64,000 nucleotides of DNA from Sphingobacterium sp. UBA2700 (GTDB lineage Bacteria > Bacteroidota > Bacteroidia > Sphingobacteriales > Sphingobacteriaceae): the NCBI GenBank assembly GCA_002354335.1, contig DELI01000005.1, positions 62,001 through 126,000 of the forward strand, read 5' to 3'. A model generated the notes under the pieces. It was not told where the DNA came from, did no database searches, and saw nothing but the letters and a program-made list of their open reading frames with translations. Made by a program: the position numbers and the translations under genes. Numbering within the stretch: the first letter of the stretch is position 1; every line of letters begins with the position of its first letter. Positions 46,910 through 56,881 of this stretch are shown here, in pieces.

Positions 46910-48109
46910 TTATATAGTACCCACTACCACCTTACGAGCAGCTGGCTTTTTAACTACGTCTAATTCTTCTTTATGCTTCAACTCTTCAATGTTACGGCTC
47001 ACACTTAGGATAATCCCTAAGGCCACACTCGTAAACAAAATCGACGTTCCTCCCATACTGACCAAGGGTAATGGAACACCCGTTACCGGGCCAAGCCCTA
47101 CGGCAACAGCCATATTGGCCAACGCCTGTATCGTCAAACTGAAGCCCAAGCCTGCCGCCAAAAAGGCCCCGAAGGCTCGCGGACTTAAAGTCACGATTCG
47201 GATGCACCGATACATCAAGGCAATATATAGGAACAGCAATACTGCACCTCCTATCGTGCCATACTCTTCAATAATAATCGCGAAGATGAAATCCGAATAT
47301 GGGTGAGGCAATACGTTACGTTGAACTGAATTACCGATACCTTTTCCGAACATCTCCCCTGTTGCAATTGCAATCTTCGCGTTGTTCGCCTGGAAGTTTT
47401 TATCCTCCTGGAATGAACCTTTCGAATCATGAACCTCCTCGGTTTGGAAGAATCCCTGAATACGACTAATATATGTACCGCGACGTGGTCCTAATAGCAT
47501 AACCAGTGTCAACAACACCGCTCCGCCCAAACATACCACTGCAATCTGCTTAAAGTCGATACGCCCAATCATCAGCAATAGAACACTTACACCAAACAGC
47601 ATCAATGCGGTCGATAAGTTTGCCAATGCAATCAATACGAATACCGCACAAACGGCCCCCATGATAGGGATGAACGACTTTTTAACGTCTTTAATTTCTT
47701 CCTGCTTTCTCGACAGCATACGCGCCAAGAACGTAATCAAGGCTAGCTTTGCTAAATCCGACGTTTGAAAAGTCTGATTGATGATCGGAATAGTCAACCA
47801 ACGACTCGCCTCATTCACCTTGCTACCAAACATCAACGTGTAAAGCAACAATGGAATCGTGATTAACATCAACAGTTTTGAAATACCAGCATAGTAGCGG
47901 TAATCCAACTTATGAGATAAGTACATTAATCCTAAGCCCGCAACAACGATAAAAAGGTGCTTGAACAGATACATCTCAGTACCTTTGCTTTCTTTATAAG
48001 CCAAAGTACCTACAGAACTGTAAACTGCTAATAGTGACCAAATGGATAACAAGATCACAATGATCCAGATCCACTTATCGCCTTTTAGTTTAGAAAAAAT
48101 GTATTCCAT
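46910..48109 (-). CDS. ftsW: SEDS-family peptidoglycan polymerase FtsW
   Basis: 399 residues with about ten membrane helices. Typical SEDS blocks: ALANLSTALMLFG, KIAIATGEMFGKGIGNSVQR with VLPHPYSDFIFAIIIEEYG, and GLGPVTGVPLPLVSMGGTSIL near the C-terminus. FtsW polymerises lipid II together with FtsI at the septum. The dcw context favours FtsW over RodA. Confidence 0.94.
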   Translation of the reverse strand: MEYIFSKLKGDKWIWIIVILLSIWSLLAVYSSVGTLAYKESKGTEMYLFKHLFIVVAGLGLMYLSHKLDYRYYAGISKLLMLITIPLLLYTLMFGSKVNEASRWLTIPIINQTFQTSDLAKLALITFLARMLSRKQEEIKDVKKSFIPIMGAVCAVFVLIALANLSTALMLFGVSVLLLMIGRIDFKQIAVVCLGGAVLLTLVMLLGPRRGTYISRIQGFFQTEEVHDSKGSFQEDKNFQANNAKIAIATGEMFGKGIGNSVQRNVLPHPYSDFIFAIIIEEYGTIGGAVLLFLYIALMYRCIRIVTLSPRAFGAFLAAGLGFSLTIQALANMAVAVGLGPVTGVPLPLVSMGGTSILFTSVALGIILSVSRNIEELKHKEELDVVKKPAARKVVVGTI

Positions 48110-48126
48110 AGATCCCCCTTCTATTT

Positions 48127-49500
48127 TTATAAAGCCATTACAGCTTCCTTAAATTTATCACCACGTTCTTCGTAGTTCTTGAACCAATCAAAGCTTGCAC
48201 AAGCAGGTGACAACAAGACTGTATCTCCTTTTTTCGCAAGATGAGAAGCAATCTGAACCGCATCAGACATCGACGCTGAATTAACGATTACATCCGTATC
48301 ATCCTCAAAAGCCTCATGAATGCGACCTGTGTCTTTACCAATACAGATAATCGCTTTTACCTTTGACTTTACTAAATCGCGCAACATATCGTAATCATTG
48401 CCTTTATCCACACCACCCATAATCAATACGATGTCTGTAGAGAAACTCTCCAAGGCATACCATACCGAGTTTACGTTTGTTGCCTTTGAATCATTGATAT
48501 AATTCACGCCACCAACGCTTGCCACATGCTCTAGTCTGTGTTCAATATTTACAAAGGATCCCATACTCTCCTTCATCGACTGATTGCGCAATTCTTGAAC
48601 TTTTGCAATCAACCCCGCCGCACTGTTATTGTAAACATTGTGCTTGCCCTGTAACGATAATTCTTCAATATTCATGGTAAAAACTTCTCTATTAGGTACT
48701 AAAATGTTCAAATTGTTCTCCGCATCAACAAAAGCCCCCTGAGTCAATGCTTGATCCTGTGTAAATGGCAAATGAATAGCCTTTGTAGGATGCTTATCCA
48801 ATGCCGCTACTGTTTCCGGATCATCTAAACAGTAAATGAAGTAATCCGTCTCGCGTTGGTTCTGCAGCATTCTAAATTTCGAAGCCACATAATTCTCCAT
48901 CTTATAGTCGTAGCGATCTAAATGATCGGGCGTAATATTTAAGATGACAGCGACATCTGCACGGAAATGATACATATCATCCAACATAAAGCTGGAAATC
49001 TCCAATACGTAAAAGGCATGCGGATCGCGAGCTACTTGTAGAGCGAAACTGTTACCGATATTCCCTGCCAAGCCAACATCCAATCCTGCATTTTTCAACA
49101 GCGTATAAGCTAGCATGGTGGTTGTCGTCTTGCCGTTAGAACCCGTAATGCAATATAATTTTGCATCGGTGTATTGCGCAGCAAACTCAATCTCCGAGAT
49201 CAATGGCTTATTTAAAGAACGTAACTGTTTGATCAATGCAGCCTTCTCCGGAATACCCGGGCTCTTCACTAGCAAATCAGCATTCAATATCAGTTCCTCA
49301 CTGTGCTTACCCTCTTCAAAAGAGATCTGCTCCTTTTCCAAGATCTGCTTGTAAGAATCAGCGATCTGCCCCATATCGGAAACAAATACATCAAAGCCCT
49401 TATCCTTACCTAAAATTGCAGCCCCTACGCCACTCTCGCCCGCACCTAGGATTACTAGGCGGCCAGATTGTGGATAATAGGTATGTGCTATATTTGACAT
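48127..49500 (-). CDS. murD: UDP-N-acetylmuramoylalanine--D-glutamate ligase
   Basis: 457 residues. VILGAGESGVGAAILGK at the N-terminus, ATP loop TGSNGKTTTTML, and the domain 3 motifs NDSKATN and LLSPACASFDWFKNYEERG, the latter characteristic of MurD. It adds D-glutamate to UDP-MurNAc-L-Ala. Ten bases after mraY. Confidence 0.96.
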   Translation of the reverse strand: MSNIAHTYYPQSGRLVILGAGESGVGAAILGKDKGFDVFVSDMGQIADSYKQILEKEQISFEEGKHSEELILNADLLVKSPGIPEKAALIKQLRSLNKPLISEIEFAAQYTDAKLYCITGSNGKTTTTMLAYTLLKNAGLDVGLAGNIGNSFALQVARDPHAFYVLEISSFMLDDMYHFRADVAVILNITPDHLDRYDYKMENYVASKFRMLQNQRETDYFIYCLDDPETVAALDKHPTKAIHLPFTQDQALTQGAFVDAENNLNILVPNREVFTMNIEELSLQGKHNVYNNSAAGLIAKVQELRNQSMKESMGSFVNIEHRLEHVASVGGVNYINDSKATNVNSVWYALESFSTDIVLIMGGVDKGNDYDMLRDLVKSKVKAIICIGKDTGRIHEAFEDDTDVIVNSASMSDAVQIASHLAKKGDTVLLSPACASFDWFKNYEERGDKFKEAVMAL

Positions 49501-49510
49501 CTTTTTATTT

Positions 49511-50755
49511 TTATCTAACTTTCAACGTAACTATGGTCAAAATCGCCAGGATAATCGACAGGATAACAAACCGCGTCACGATCTTCGATTCATGATATCC
49601 TTTCTTTTGGTAGTGGTGATGCAATGGCGACATCAAAAAGATACGTCTGCCCTCACCGTATTTCTTCTTCGTGAACTTGAAATAAGACACCTGAAGAATC
49701 ACCGAAAGATTCTCGATTAAGAAAACCCCACATAATACCGGAATCAACAGCTCCTTACGGATCAAGATTGCAAAAGCCGCAATAATACCGCCGATAGCCA
49801 AACTTCCTGTATCGCCCATGAACACCTGCGCAGGATAAGCATTGTACCAAAGGAAGCCGGTACATGCACCGATAAAAGCACCAGCAAAAATTACCAGCTC
49901 ACTCGAGTTCGGGATATACATGATATTCAGGTAATCCGAGAAAATGATGTTACCGGATACATAGGCTAAAATTGCCAGGGTAATCCCCATAATTGCCGAG
50001 GTTCCCGTCGCCAGCCCATCTATCCCGTCCGTTATATTGGCACCGTTCGAAACCGCCGTAACAATAAAGACCACGACTACCAAGAAAACCATAAAAGTGA
50101 CCCAAGGGTTATTCACGCCCAAAAAGTCTAAGACTTTCGAATAGTCAAACTCATTATTCTTATAAAAAGGAATATTCGTTTTGGTCGACTTTACATTCTC
50201 TGCATATATCTTTTCGCCTGTTGAGGGGTTGATAACCACTTCAACCGGTTTAGAAGAAGTCGGATTGGTCACTTGCTGACGAACCACGATGTCCGGATGG
50301 AAGTACATGGTAATCGCAATCAAAACTCCTAAACCAATCTGACCGATCACTTTAAAACGGCCCGCTAATCCTTCTTTATTCTTACGGAATACTTTGATGT
50401 AATCATCTAAGAATCCAATGGCACCCATCCATACGGTTGTGATAATCATTAAGATAACATAGATATTATCCAGCTTCGCGAACAATAAGGTTGGGATCAG
50501 GATACCTGCGATAATGATCAATCCACCCATCGTTGGTGTTCCTTGCTTCTTCTTCTCGCCTTCCAAACCTAAATCGCGAATTGTTTCGCCTACTTGCTTC
50601 TGATGAAGCAAACGAATCAAACGACTACCGAATACCGTCGTAATAATTAACGAAACAATAACTGCCATGGCCGTCCGGAATGAGATATACTGGAACAATC
50701 CAGCTCCCGGAATATGAACATGTTCATTAAGCCAAGTAAATAAATAATATAACAT
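49511..50755 (-). CDS. mraY: Phospho-N-acetylmuramoyl-pentapeptide-transferase
   Basis: 414 residues, ten or so membrane helices. [10 protein letters not shown], the catalytic GFLDDYIK aspartates, [12 protein letters not shown] and [12 protein letters not shown] are the MraY signatures. It transfers phospho-MurNAc-pentapeptide to undecaprenyl phosphate to form lipid I. It is about 50 residues longer than E. coli MraY (360), mainly because of an insertion around residues 160-200 ([13 protein letters not shown] region), seen in other Bacteroidota. Confidence 0.96.
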   Translation of the reverse strand: MLYYLFTWLNEHVHIPGAGLFQYISFRTAMAVIVSLIITTVFGSRLIRLLHQKQVGETIRDLGLEGEKKKQGTPTMGGLIIIAGILIPTLLFAKLDNIYVILMIITTVWMGAIGFLDDYIKVFRKNKEGLAGRFKVIGQIGLGVLIAITMYFHPDIVVRQQVTNPTSSKPVEVVINPSTGEKIYAENVKSTKTNIPFYKNNEFDYSKVLDFLGVNNPWVTFMVFLVVVVFIVTAVSNGANITDGIDGLATGTSAIMGITLAILAYVSGNIIFSDYLNIMYIPNSSELVIFAGAFIGACTGFLWYNAYPAQVFMGDTGSLAIGGIIAAFAILIRKELLIPVLCGVFLIENLSVILQVSYFKFTKKKYGEGRRIFLMSPLHHHYQKKGYHESKIVTRFVILSIILAILTIVTLKVR

Positions 50756-50760
50756 CCTCT

Positions 50761-52218
50761 CTAATTGATCTCGTTAAATATATTTTCTAATTCCTCACGG
50801 TCGTCAAAGTGATTCTTCACGCCATTGATCTCTTGATATTTCTCGTGTCCTTTGCCCGCAACGAGGATAACATCTCCCGGTTGTGCTAAGTGAACCGCCG
50901 CGCGAATTGCTTCTCTTCGGTCGGTTATCGAGAATACATTTTTCTTCTTCTCCGCCGGTAAGCCCGCTTCCATATCTCTGATAATCTGTACCGGATCTTC
51001 CGAACGTGGATTATCCGATGTCAAAATCACCTTGTCGCTCATTCGAGCAGCAACTTCCGCCATCTCCGGGCGCTTTGTTTTATCGCGATCGCCCCCACAG
51101 CCTAATACCGTCAATACCTGTTGACCTTGCTTTCTCAAATCAAGAATCGTCTCTAGTACATTCTCAACGGCATCCGGTGTGTGTGCATAATCCACGATAG
51201 CCACAATCCCATTGTTCGAACGAACGGTTTCAAAACGTCCCTCTGCACCAGAAATCTCGCTCAAAGCCGTTAAAACCTTCATGGTTTCTTGTTCCAATAA
51301 AATGGCAGCACCGTAAACCGCTAACAAGTTGTAGGCATTGAAATGCCCAACCAACTTCACCCATAACTCCTGGCTGTCAATCTGCAACAACATACCATCT
51401 AAATGACTCTCCAAAATCTTAGCCTTGAAATCAGCCATCTGATGCAGACCGTAAGTTTTACGATGTGCAAATGTATTTTGAAGCATGACGACGCCATTCT
51501 TATCATCGATGTTGGTCAATGCGAAAGCATAGCGATCTAAGTCGTCAAAGAATTTCTTCTTTGCCTTAATATAGTTGGCAAAAGTGCCGTGAAAATCTAA
51601 GTGATCGTGCGTAATATTTGTGAAAATTCCACCCGCAAAGCGCAATCCAGCAATACGTTGTTGAACAACTGCATGCGAACTCACCTCCATGAAACAATAG
51701 TCGCAGCCATCATCCAGCATCTCGCGCAATAATGCGTTCAGAGAGATCGGATCTGGTGTGGTATGTGTAGCAGGAACAATGCGATCGCCGATCTGATTTT
51801 GAACCGTTGATAACAAGCCTACATGATAACCCAGCTTCGTGAACAGGTTGAACAACAAAGTTGCCACCGTCGTCTTGCCATTCGTACCTGTAACCCCAAC
51901 TAATTTTAAATCTTTGGACGGGTTGCCATAAAAATTAGCCGCAAAAACGCCTAATGCAAAGGAAGAATCATCAACCAATATATAAGTTACTCCCTCGGCA
52001 ATTTCCGCAGGATATTCTTCCAATATCACTACAGTTGCACCTAACTCAACAGCCTTTGCGATAAACAAATGACCATCGGTTTGATGCCCTCGAACTGCTA
52101 CAAAAGCTGAACCTGCCTGTGCTTTTCTTGAGTCCAGACATACCGAAGTCACCGCTGTATCGAGCGAGCCTTGGTAATCCTTTACCGGGATAGCATGTAA
52201 CAATTCTTTTAACAACAT
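50761..52218 (-). CDS. murE: UDP-MurNAc-L-Ala-D-Glu:meso-DAP ligase
   Basis: 485 residues from the ATG at 52218 (the frame opens with TTG 15 bases earlier). ATP loop [31 protein letters not shown], and the DNPRSEDP motif that selects meso-diaminopimelate over lysine. It adds the third amino acid of the stem peptide, so the wall should be of the DAP type. One base separates it from the ftsI stop codon. Confidence 0.96.
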   Translation of the reverse strand: MLLKELLHAIPVKDYQGSLDTAVTSVCLDSRKAQAGSAFVAVRGHQTDGHLFIAKAVELGATVVILEEYPAEIAEGVTYILVDDSSFALGVFAANFYGNPSKDLKLVGVTGTNGKTTVATLLFNLFTKLGYHVGLLSTVQNQIGDRIVPATHTTPDPISLNALLREMLDDGCDYCFMEVSSHAVVQQRIAGLRFAGGIFTNITHDHLDFHGTFANYIKAKKKFFDDLDRYAFALTNIDDKNGVVMLQNTFAHRKTYGLHQMADFKAKILESHLDGMLLQIDSQELWVKLVGHFNAYNLLAVYGAAILLEQETMKVLTALSEISGAEGRFETVRSNNGIVAIVDYAHTPDAVENVLETILDLRKQGQQVLTVLGCGGDRDKTKRPEMAEVAARMSDKVILTSDNPRSEDPVQIIRDMEAGLPAEKKKNVFSITDRREAIRAAVHLAQPGDVILVAGKGHEKYQEINGVKNHFDDREELENIFNEIN

Positions 52219-52219
52219 A

Positions 52220-54346
52220 TTAGTGTAATTCAATTAACACCTTAGTACCCGACTTCAAACGCTGTCCGGCAGCTAATGATTGATTAAAAACTTTTCCTTT
52301 TCCACGTACAGTGGTCTTGAAGCCTGCATTCTCCATCGCAAAGATGGCATCTACCAAGCCCATACCTTTGACATCCGGAACAACACCTTCTTTAAACTCT
52401 GCGCTCGTAAATGGCAGGGCATTCGTGCTGTTCGCTCCTGAATCCGATTGCACGATCGCATTCCAATTCACGGACTGAATGCCCAACAGCTGGTAAACCT
52501 TTGCGGTAGCATCCTTCGAACCTTTCAACGTATATGGAACTTTAGTCCCTTTGAAATTTACTTGGCGCTTATCTAATGTACTATGCAACGACAGGTCGTT
52601 CGCATAAACCATGTCTGCTAACTCGCGAAACACCGGACCGGCAACAGACCCTCCGTAATACCCATTTCTAGGGTTACGAATAACGACGATCATCGAGTAC
52701 TTCGGATTTTCCGCAGGGAAATAACCCACGAAGGATGATTGATAGCGACGAGCGCCATATCCTCTCGATCCGTCCGCCATCTGTGCAGTACCTGTTTTAC
52801 CTGCCGAACTGTACAAAGGGCTACGCAAGCGCTTACCTGTTCCTTCTGTCATCACCCCTTCCATCATCTTCTGCATCTTGCGGATAGCATCTTCTGAAGC
52901 CATTTGTTTATTGATAACGCGAGCATCAAACTTGCGCACCGTATTCCCCAAATGTTGAATTTCCTTAACAAACAAAGGAGCTAATAAACGTCCGTTGTTC
53001 GCTACACCATTCACCAATGTCAAAGTCTGTAACGGAGTCAATTTTAATTCGTAACCATAAGCCATCTGCACCAAAGACAACTTGCTCCATGAGCGGCTAT
53101 CCGGCATCTTAACCCAAGGCTTGCCTTCTCCAGGAATCTGCAAGCCTAGTGGATCATTTAAGCCCCACTTATGCAGTTTACCAGTATATTTTGCAGGGTT
53201 GCTACCATAATGCTGATTAATCAACTTGGCAACACCCACATTCGATGACTCTTCGAACGCTTCTTTTGCGGTTACTCTAGATTTCTTCGGCGGATGCGAA
53301 TCGCGAATCGTATGGCTCGGCACTTTGTAGGTACCATTGCCAATATCAACAATCGTATTCGTGTCGATAACCCCATCATCCAACGCCACTAAGTAAGATG
53401 CAATCTTAAAAGTTGAGCCTGGATCCGCACCTTGCGCGATCGCATAGTTAAATTTTTCTCTATAAACGCCTTCAGTATCACGTGTGAAATTGGCAATCGC
53501 ACGAACTTCACCGGTATTCACTTCCATTAGGATCACACATCCGTTATCCGCATTGCTTTGGATCAGTTGTTTCTCCAATGCACGTTGCGCCATATCCTGC
53601 ATGTTAACATCGATGGTCGCGATAATATCCGAGCCGTCGGTCGGAGCAACTTCCATCTCTCTGTTCACCGGTATCCAAACACCACCTGCAATACGCTGCA
53701 TTAATTGTACACCACTGCGTCCTTCGATATAATCTCCGAATGCACCCTCTAAGCCCACACGAACGGTATCGCCTTTGGTATTTTTATAACCTATGGTACG
53801 AGCCGCAAGATTAGTAAACGGCAAAATGCGCTTGTTCTCGCGCACCGCTATCAAACTACTGGAATAGCGTTTCTTATTTTCTTTAAACCCTTTTAATAAA
53901 GGAAATTGCTTCAATGCCTTTAACTGTTGGTGCGAGACCGCTCGCTTAATCAACATGTAGCGCTGTTTCTTGGCACGCGCTTCTTTCAGTTGACCCAAGT
54001 ATTGTCTAGACGACTTATCACCGAAGAATTTCGCCAATTGAATAGCTAAAGAGTCGACACGAGCATTGAATACGTCGTTCTCCTCTGCAGGAATCGCCAT
54101 TGCATCAAATCGAATGTCGTATTCAGGTACTGAGGTCGCTAATAAGCTGCCGTCGTTTGAATAAATATTTCCACGAGCCGCTTCAACAACACGCTCGCGA
54201 ATAGTCAAACTATCAGCGATTGCTCTCCAACGGTCACCATCCACATACTGTAAATGCAAGAGCTTTCCGAAAACCAATAGGGCACCAAATACCATTAGCC
54301 CGAACGCCAGGTACACCCTAATCAATATGGATTTCCTAATATTCAT
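52220..54346 (-). CDS. ftsI: Penicillin-binding protein 3 (FtsI) with C-terminal PASTA domain
   Basis: 708 residues. One membrane helix (about 8-30), a dimerisation domain and a transpeptidase domain with the active-site serine S311 in GSTFK, the second motif SSNVG and the KTGTAQ motif. The last about 65 residues (from VVPDVKGMGLVDAIF) form one PASTA domain, which E. coli FtsI lacks but many Bacteroidota and Firmicutes enzymes carry. It cross-links septal peptidoglycan with FtsW. Confidence 0.94.
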   Translation of the reverse strand: MNIRKSILIRVYLAFGLMVFGALLVFGKLLHLQYVDGDRWRAIADSLTIRERVVEAARGNIYSNDGSLLATSVPEYDIRFDAMAIPAEENDVFNARVDSLAIQLAKFFGDKSSRQYLGQLKEARAKKQRYMLIKRAVSHQQLKALKQFPLLKGFKENKKRYSSSLIAVRENKRILPFTNLAARTIGYKNTKGDTVRVGLEGAFGDYIEGRSGVQLMQRIAGGVWIPVNREMEVAPTDGSDIIATIDVNMQDMAQRALEKQLIQSNADNGCVILMEVNTGEVRAIANFTRDTEGVYREKFNYAIAQGADPGSTFKIASYLVALDDGVIDTNTIVDIGNGTYKVPSHTIRDSHPPKKSRVTAKEAFEESSNVGVAKLINQHYGSNPAKYTGKLHKWGLNDPLGLQIPGEGKPWVKMPDSRSWSKLSLVQMAYGYELKLTPLQTLTLVNGVANNGRLLAPLFVKEIQHLGNTVRKFDARVINKQMASEDAIRKMQKMMEGVMTEGTGKRLRSPLYSSAGKTGTAQMADGSRGYGARRYQSSFVGYFPAENPKYSMIVVIRNPRNGYYGGSVAGPVFRELADMVYANDLSLHSTLDKRQVNFKGTKVPYTLKGSKDATAKVYQLLGIQSVNWNAIVQSDSGANSTNALPFTSAEFKEGVVPDVKGMGLVDAIFAMENAGFKTTVRGKGKVFNQSLAAGQRLKSGTKVLIELH

Positions 54347-54362
54347 GTAATGGTTCTTGTAT

Positions 54363-54773
54363 TTACTGTTTAACTTCCTTTACTACTTGCAATTTGATCG
54401 GCGGTTCGGTTCTTTCCTTCAACCCTAATGTATCCGCACGTTTCGCTATTTCTGTCTGCGTCGTTAATTTCATCAACTCCGCATTCAACGATTTATAATC
54501 CCAACTCAACTCTTTCACCTCTTTCCCTAGGCGGTCGATTCGACGAACCGTGTTCTCCGCAAGGTGTCGGTTCGATATATAAAGCAAACCCAACAAGGCC
54601 AAAAAAGCCACGAACGGTAGGTTCTTGGCAACGAGATAAGTAGAGAGCTTCTTTTGGGAGAAAATGGACTTCAGGAAATCTTCCGTCTCTTCAACCTTTT
54701 CCTCCAAGGCATCAGACATCTCCTCTTGCACTTCCTCGCTTAGCTCTTTATTTTTTATCGTATTCCTCGCCAT
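54363..54773 (-). CDS. ftsL: FtsL-like cell division protein
   Basis: 136 residues: an acidic cytoplasmic N-terminus (about 1-48), one membrane helix (about 51-67, LPFVAFLALLGLLYIS), and a periplasmic leucine-zipper-like coiled coil (about 72-115) ending in RADTLGLKERTEPP, the FtsL-type TLGL pattern. It sits between rsmH and ftsI, as ftsL does in the dcw cluster. FtsL joins FtsQ and FtsB in the divisome. Sequence similarity is weak in this family; assignment relies on layout and position. Confidence 0.85.
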   Translation of the reverse strand: MARNTIKNKELSEEVQEEMSDALEEKVEETEDFLKSIFSQKKLSTYLVAKNLPFVAFLALLGLLYISNRHLAENTVRRIDRLGKEVKELSWDYKSLNAELMKLTTQTEIAKRADTLGLKERTEPPIKLQVVKEVKQ

Positions 54774-54792
54774 TCGCTAGTCTTTGCTTCAA

Positions 54793-55704
54793 TTACACCT
54801 TTTCTGCTATACGCAATTTCGCACTGCGCGCCCTGTTGTTTCTCGCCAACTCCTCTTCATTTGCCACAATAGCCTTCCGGCTGATTACTTTAAATGGTTT
54901 GATTTCATTCCCGAAAAAGTCCTTCTCCACCTCTCCTTTGAACTTACCCTTCGCCATGAAATTCTTAACCAATCTATCTTCTAAAGAATGGTAAGACATC
55001 ACCACCAATCGTCCGGACTCTTTCAAAACCCCAACCGTCTGCTCCAAGAACTCCTGCAGGGCTTCTAACTCTTTATTTACCTCGATACGTAAAGCTTGAA
55101 ATACCTGTGCATGGTATTTATGTTCTTTACCTTTCGGAACTAATTTCTTAATCACCTCTTTTAGCTCAGCAACCGTATTGATCTCTTGATTTAAGCGAGC
55201 AGTAACGATTGTTTTTGCCAAAGTCTTTGCATTGATGATTTCACCATACATCCCGAAGATGCGATGCAAATCTTCTTCGGCGTAGGTACGCAATACCTTG
55301 CGTGCATCTAAGTCCGAAACCTGATCCATTCGCATATCCAAATCCGCATCAAAGCGAATGGAAAAACCGCGGTCAGCATCATCGAACTGATGGGAGGAAA
55401 CACCTAAATCAGCTAAGATGCCATCAACGGCACGAACCCCCTCTAAACGCAAATAATTTTTTAAGAACCTAAAGTTTTGATGTATCAACGTGAAACGAGG
55501 ATCATCCAAAGCATTCTTAACAGCATCCGGATCCTGATCGAACGCGATCAAACGACCCTTTGGCTCTAAGTGTTTCAATATTTCTTTTGAATGCCCACCT
55601 CCACCGAAGGTCACATCCACATAAATCCCGTCTGGTTTTATAGCAAGTGCATCAATACACTCCTGAAGCATCACTGGTACGTGGTAGCCGATTTCGTTAC
55701 TCAT
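54793..55704 (-). CDS. rsmH: 16S rRNA (cytosine1402-N4)-methyltransferase
   Basis: 303 residues from the ATG at 55704; a GTG at 55731 within mraZ is a less likely alternative. It opens YHVPVMLQECIDAL and contains VDVTFGGGGHSKEIL (SAM site), AFDQDPDA and ILADLGVSSHQFDDADRGFS, ending with YHSLEDRLVK. It methylates N4 of C1402 in the 30S P site. It overlaps the end of mraZ by 8 bases. Confidence 0.96.
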   Translation of the reverse strand: MSNEIGYHVPVMLQECIDALAIKPDGIYVDVTFGGGGHSKEILKHLEPKGRLIAFDQDPDAVKNALDDPRFTLIHQNFRFLKNYLRLEGVRAVDGILADLGVSSHQFDDADRGFSIRFDADLDMRMDQVSDLDARKVLRTYAEEDLHRIFGMYGEIINAKTLAKTIVTARLNQEINTVAELKEVIKKLVPKGKEHKYHAQVFQALRIEVNKELEALQEFLEQTVGVLKESGRLVVMSYHSLEDRLVKNFMAKGKFKGEVEKDFFGNEIKPFKVISRKAIVANEEELARNNRARSAKLRIAEKV

Positions 55705-56170
55705 TCTCCAACCCTCCGAAATCAAATCCACCCATAACGTCTTCCGCTAATGCGGCAAAATCATCACCCATATCTGCATCCATAATCGCATCGTATTCTG
55801 CTTTCGACCACACTTCAATCTTATCAAACTGACATGCCAGAACAACATCCGCTTGAATACCCGCGTATTCTAACAAACCCTTCGGCAATAACACACGGCC
55901 TGCAGAGTCCAAAGACAATTCCGTTGCACCACGCATAAATTGACGAATGAAGTTTCTGTTCTTCGCATTATATTGGTTCAGCTTTGCCAGCTGCGCCATT
56001 TTCTTATTCCATTCATCTCTTGTGTAAATCACCAAATTCTTCTCAAAACCTCGGTTCACGACAAGCCCTTCCCTCTCCGCTTCCGGCAGCTGCCGTTTAA
56101 GCGAAGCTGGAACCACCATTCTTCCCTTGGTGTCTAGCTTACATTCGAATTCTCCGATTAATTGATTCAT
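55697..56170 (-). CDS. mraZ: Transcriptional regulator MraZ
   Basis: 157 residues with two SpoVT/AbrB-like repeats: GEFECKLDTKGRMVVPASLK at the N-terminus and ELSLDSAGRVLLPKGLLEYA in the middle. MraZ binds tandem GTGG-type boxes before its own gene and represses (or in some species activates) the dcw operon. Four such boxes in 10-base phase are seen directly upstream. The acidic, glycine-rich tail (DMGDDFAAL) is an addition relative to E. coli MraZ. Confidence 0.95.
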   Translation of the reverse strand: MNQLIGEFECKLDTKGRMVVPASLKRQLPEAEREGLVVNRGFEKNLVIYTRDEWNKKMAQLAKLNQYNAKNRNFIRQFMRGATELSLDSAGRVLLPKGLLEYAGIQADVVLACQFDKIEVWSKAEYDAIMDADMGDDFAALAEDVMGGFDFGGLENE

Positions 56171-56198
56171 TCAGTATACGTCTACACTAATTTTAATG

Positions 56199-56206
56199 TA
56201 AAAGTA
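56199..56206 (-). promoter_or_regulatory. Candidate -7 element of the dcw operon
   Basis: TACTTTTA on the minus strand has one mismatch to TAnnTTTG. It lies just after the fourth MraZ box and 29 bases ahead of the mraZ ATG, so MraZ bound there would cover the promoter. It is flanked by a 6-bp inverted repeat GTCTAC/GTAGAC (56180-56185, 56204-56209). Confidence 0.35.
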
Positions 56207-56208
56207 GA

Positions 56209-56241
56209 CACTTTCCCCCACAATCTCCCACAATCCCCCAC
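56209..56241 (-). promoter_or_regulatory. MraZ-box array upstream of mraZ
   Basis: On the minus strand GTG starts at 56241, 56231, 56221 and 56211, exactly 10 bases apart; the first three read GTGGGG, GTGGGA and GTGGGG, the last GTGTC. Tandem GTGG(G/A) repeats at one helical turn are the known MraZ operator. A DnaA-box-like TTTTCCACA (56249-56257) is just upstream. Confidence 0.75.
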
Positions 56242-56451
56242 AAAAAAGTTTTCCACATCATGATACGACTACAAAAACAGCCTCTAACGCAACAAAATCA
56301 AAGGATTATATTGAATTACAATAAATTAAAAAATGTATCAAATCGATTGAAAACCATCGATTAAGGAAAGGATATTGGAGGCTTTTCCATAAAAAATTAG
56401 GAAAATAAGAACAAAGTGGCTGAAAGTGGGAGAAGATAAAACATGTTCAAG

Positions 56452-56772
56452 TCAAAGCCATTATAAACCCCTTTCAAACCCAATTCAAACCCCAATCAAA
56501 CCCGCTCGAGAGCGGGTTTGATTGGGGTTTGAATTGGGTAGTATTTAGTAGTTAGTAGTTAGTATTTAGACCTAGGGCGGTTATTAGGTTTTAGAGATTA
56601 GATGTGAGACATAAGATTTTAGACATTAGACTTTGTCTTGAACCAGGAAAGAAAGGATGTAATGATTGACAGGATATTTGGCATACAGTATTAACGGGTG
56701 GAGACATAATGGTCGCTATAGGTCTTAATACTAAGTACTAACTACTAAATCCTTCCTTTCTTGGTTCAAGAC
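56452..56772 (+). repeat. Composite intergenic repeat element (copy B)
   Basis: Gene-free stretch between mraZ and aspS built of the same modules as 34120-34587, in a different order: a TCAAAGCCATTA edge shared with 15.79 kb, a long palindrome (56478-56539), TTAGTAG direct repeats (56539-56569), a TTAGATGTGAGAC / AGATTTTAGAC block (to 56630), and a 24-base imperfect inverted repeat (56635-56658 and 56749-56772, starting GTCTTGAACCA) that flanks about 90 bases. The inner right edge has the inverted TACTAACTACTAAAT block. Confidence 0.75.
56478..56539. repeat. Perfect 30-bp inverted repeat
   Basis: Arms 56478-56507 and 56510-56539 are exact reverse complements with a two-base centre (GA). The left arm is made of CAAACCC-type units. 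As RNA or single-stranded DNA it would form a very stable hairpin with A/T- and G/C-mixed stem. Confidence 0.9.
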
Positions 56773-56847
56773 ATCCCCCTTCCACAACCAAAAAAGCGCT
56801 CCTTCCTTCTACCTAAAATCCAATTCTTTATTTTAATATAAATCCGA

Positions 56848-56855
56848 TAATTTTG
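56848..56855 (+). promoter_or_regulatory. Candidate -7 element for aspS
   Basis: TAATTTTG matches TAnnTTTG; the predicted start is about 20 bases before the aspS ATG. No good upstream TTTG was found. Confidence 0.4.
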
Positions 56856-56881
56856 TCCTTCTATAATAAAGACAGTAAATC

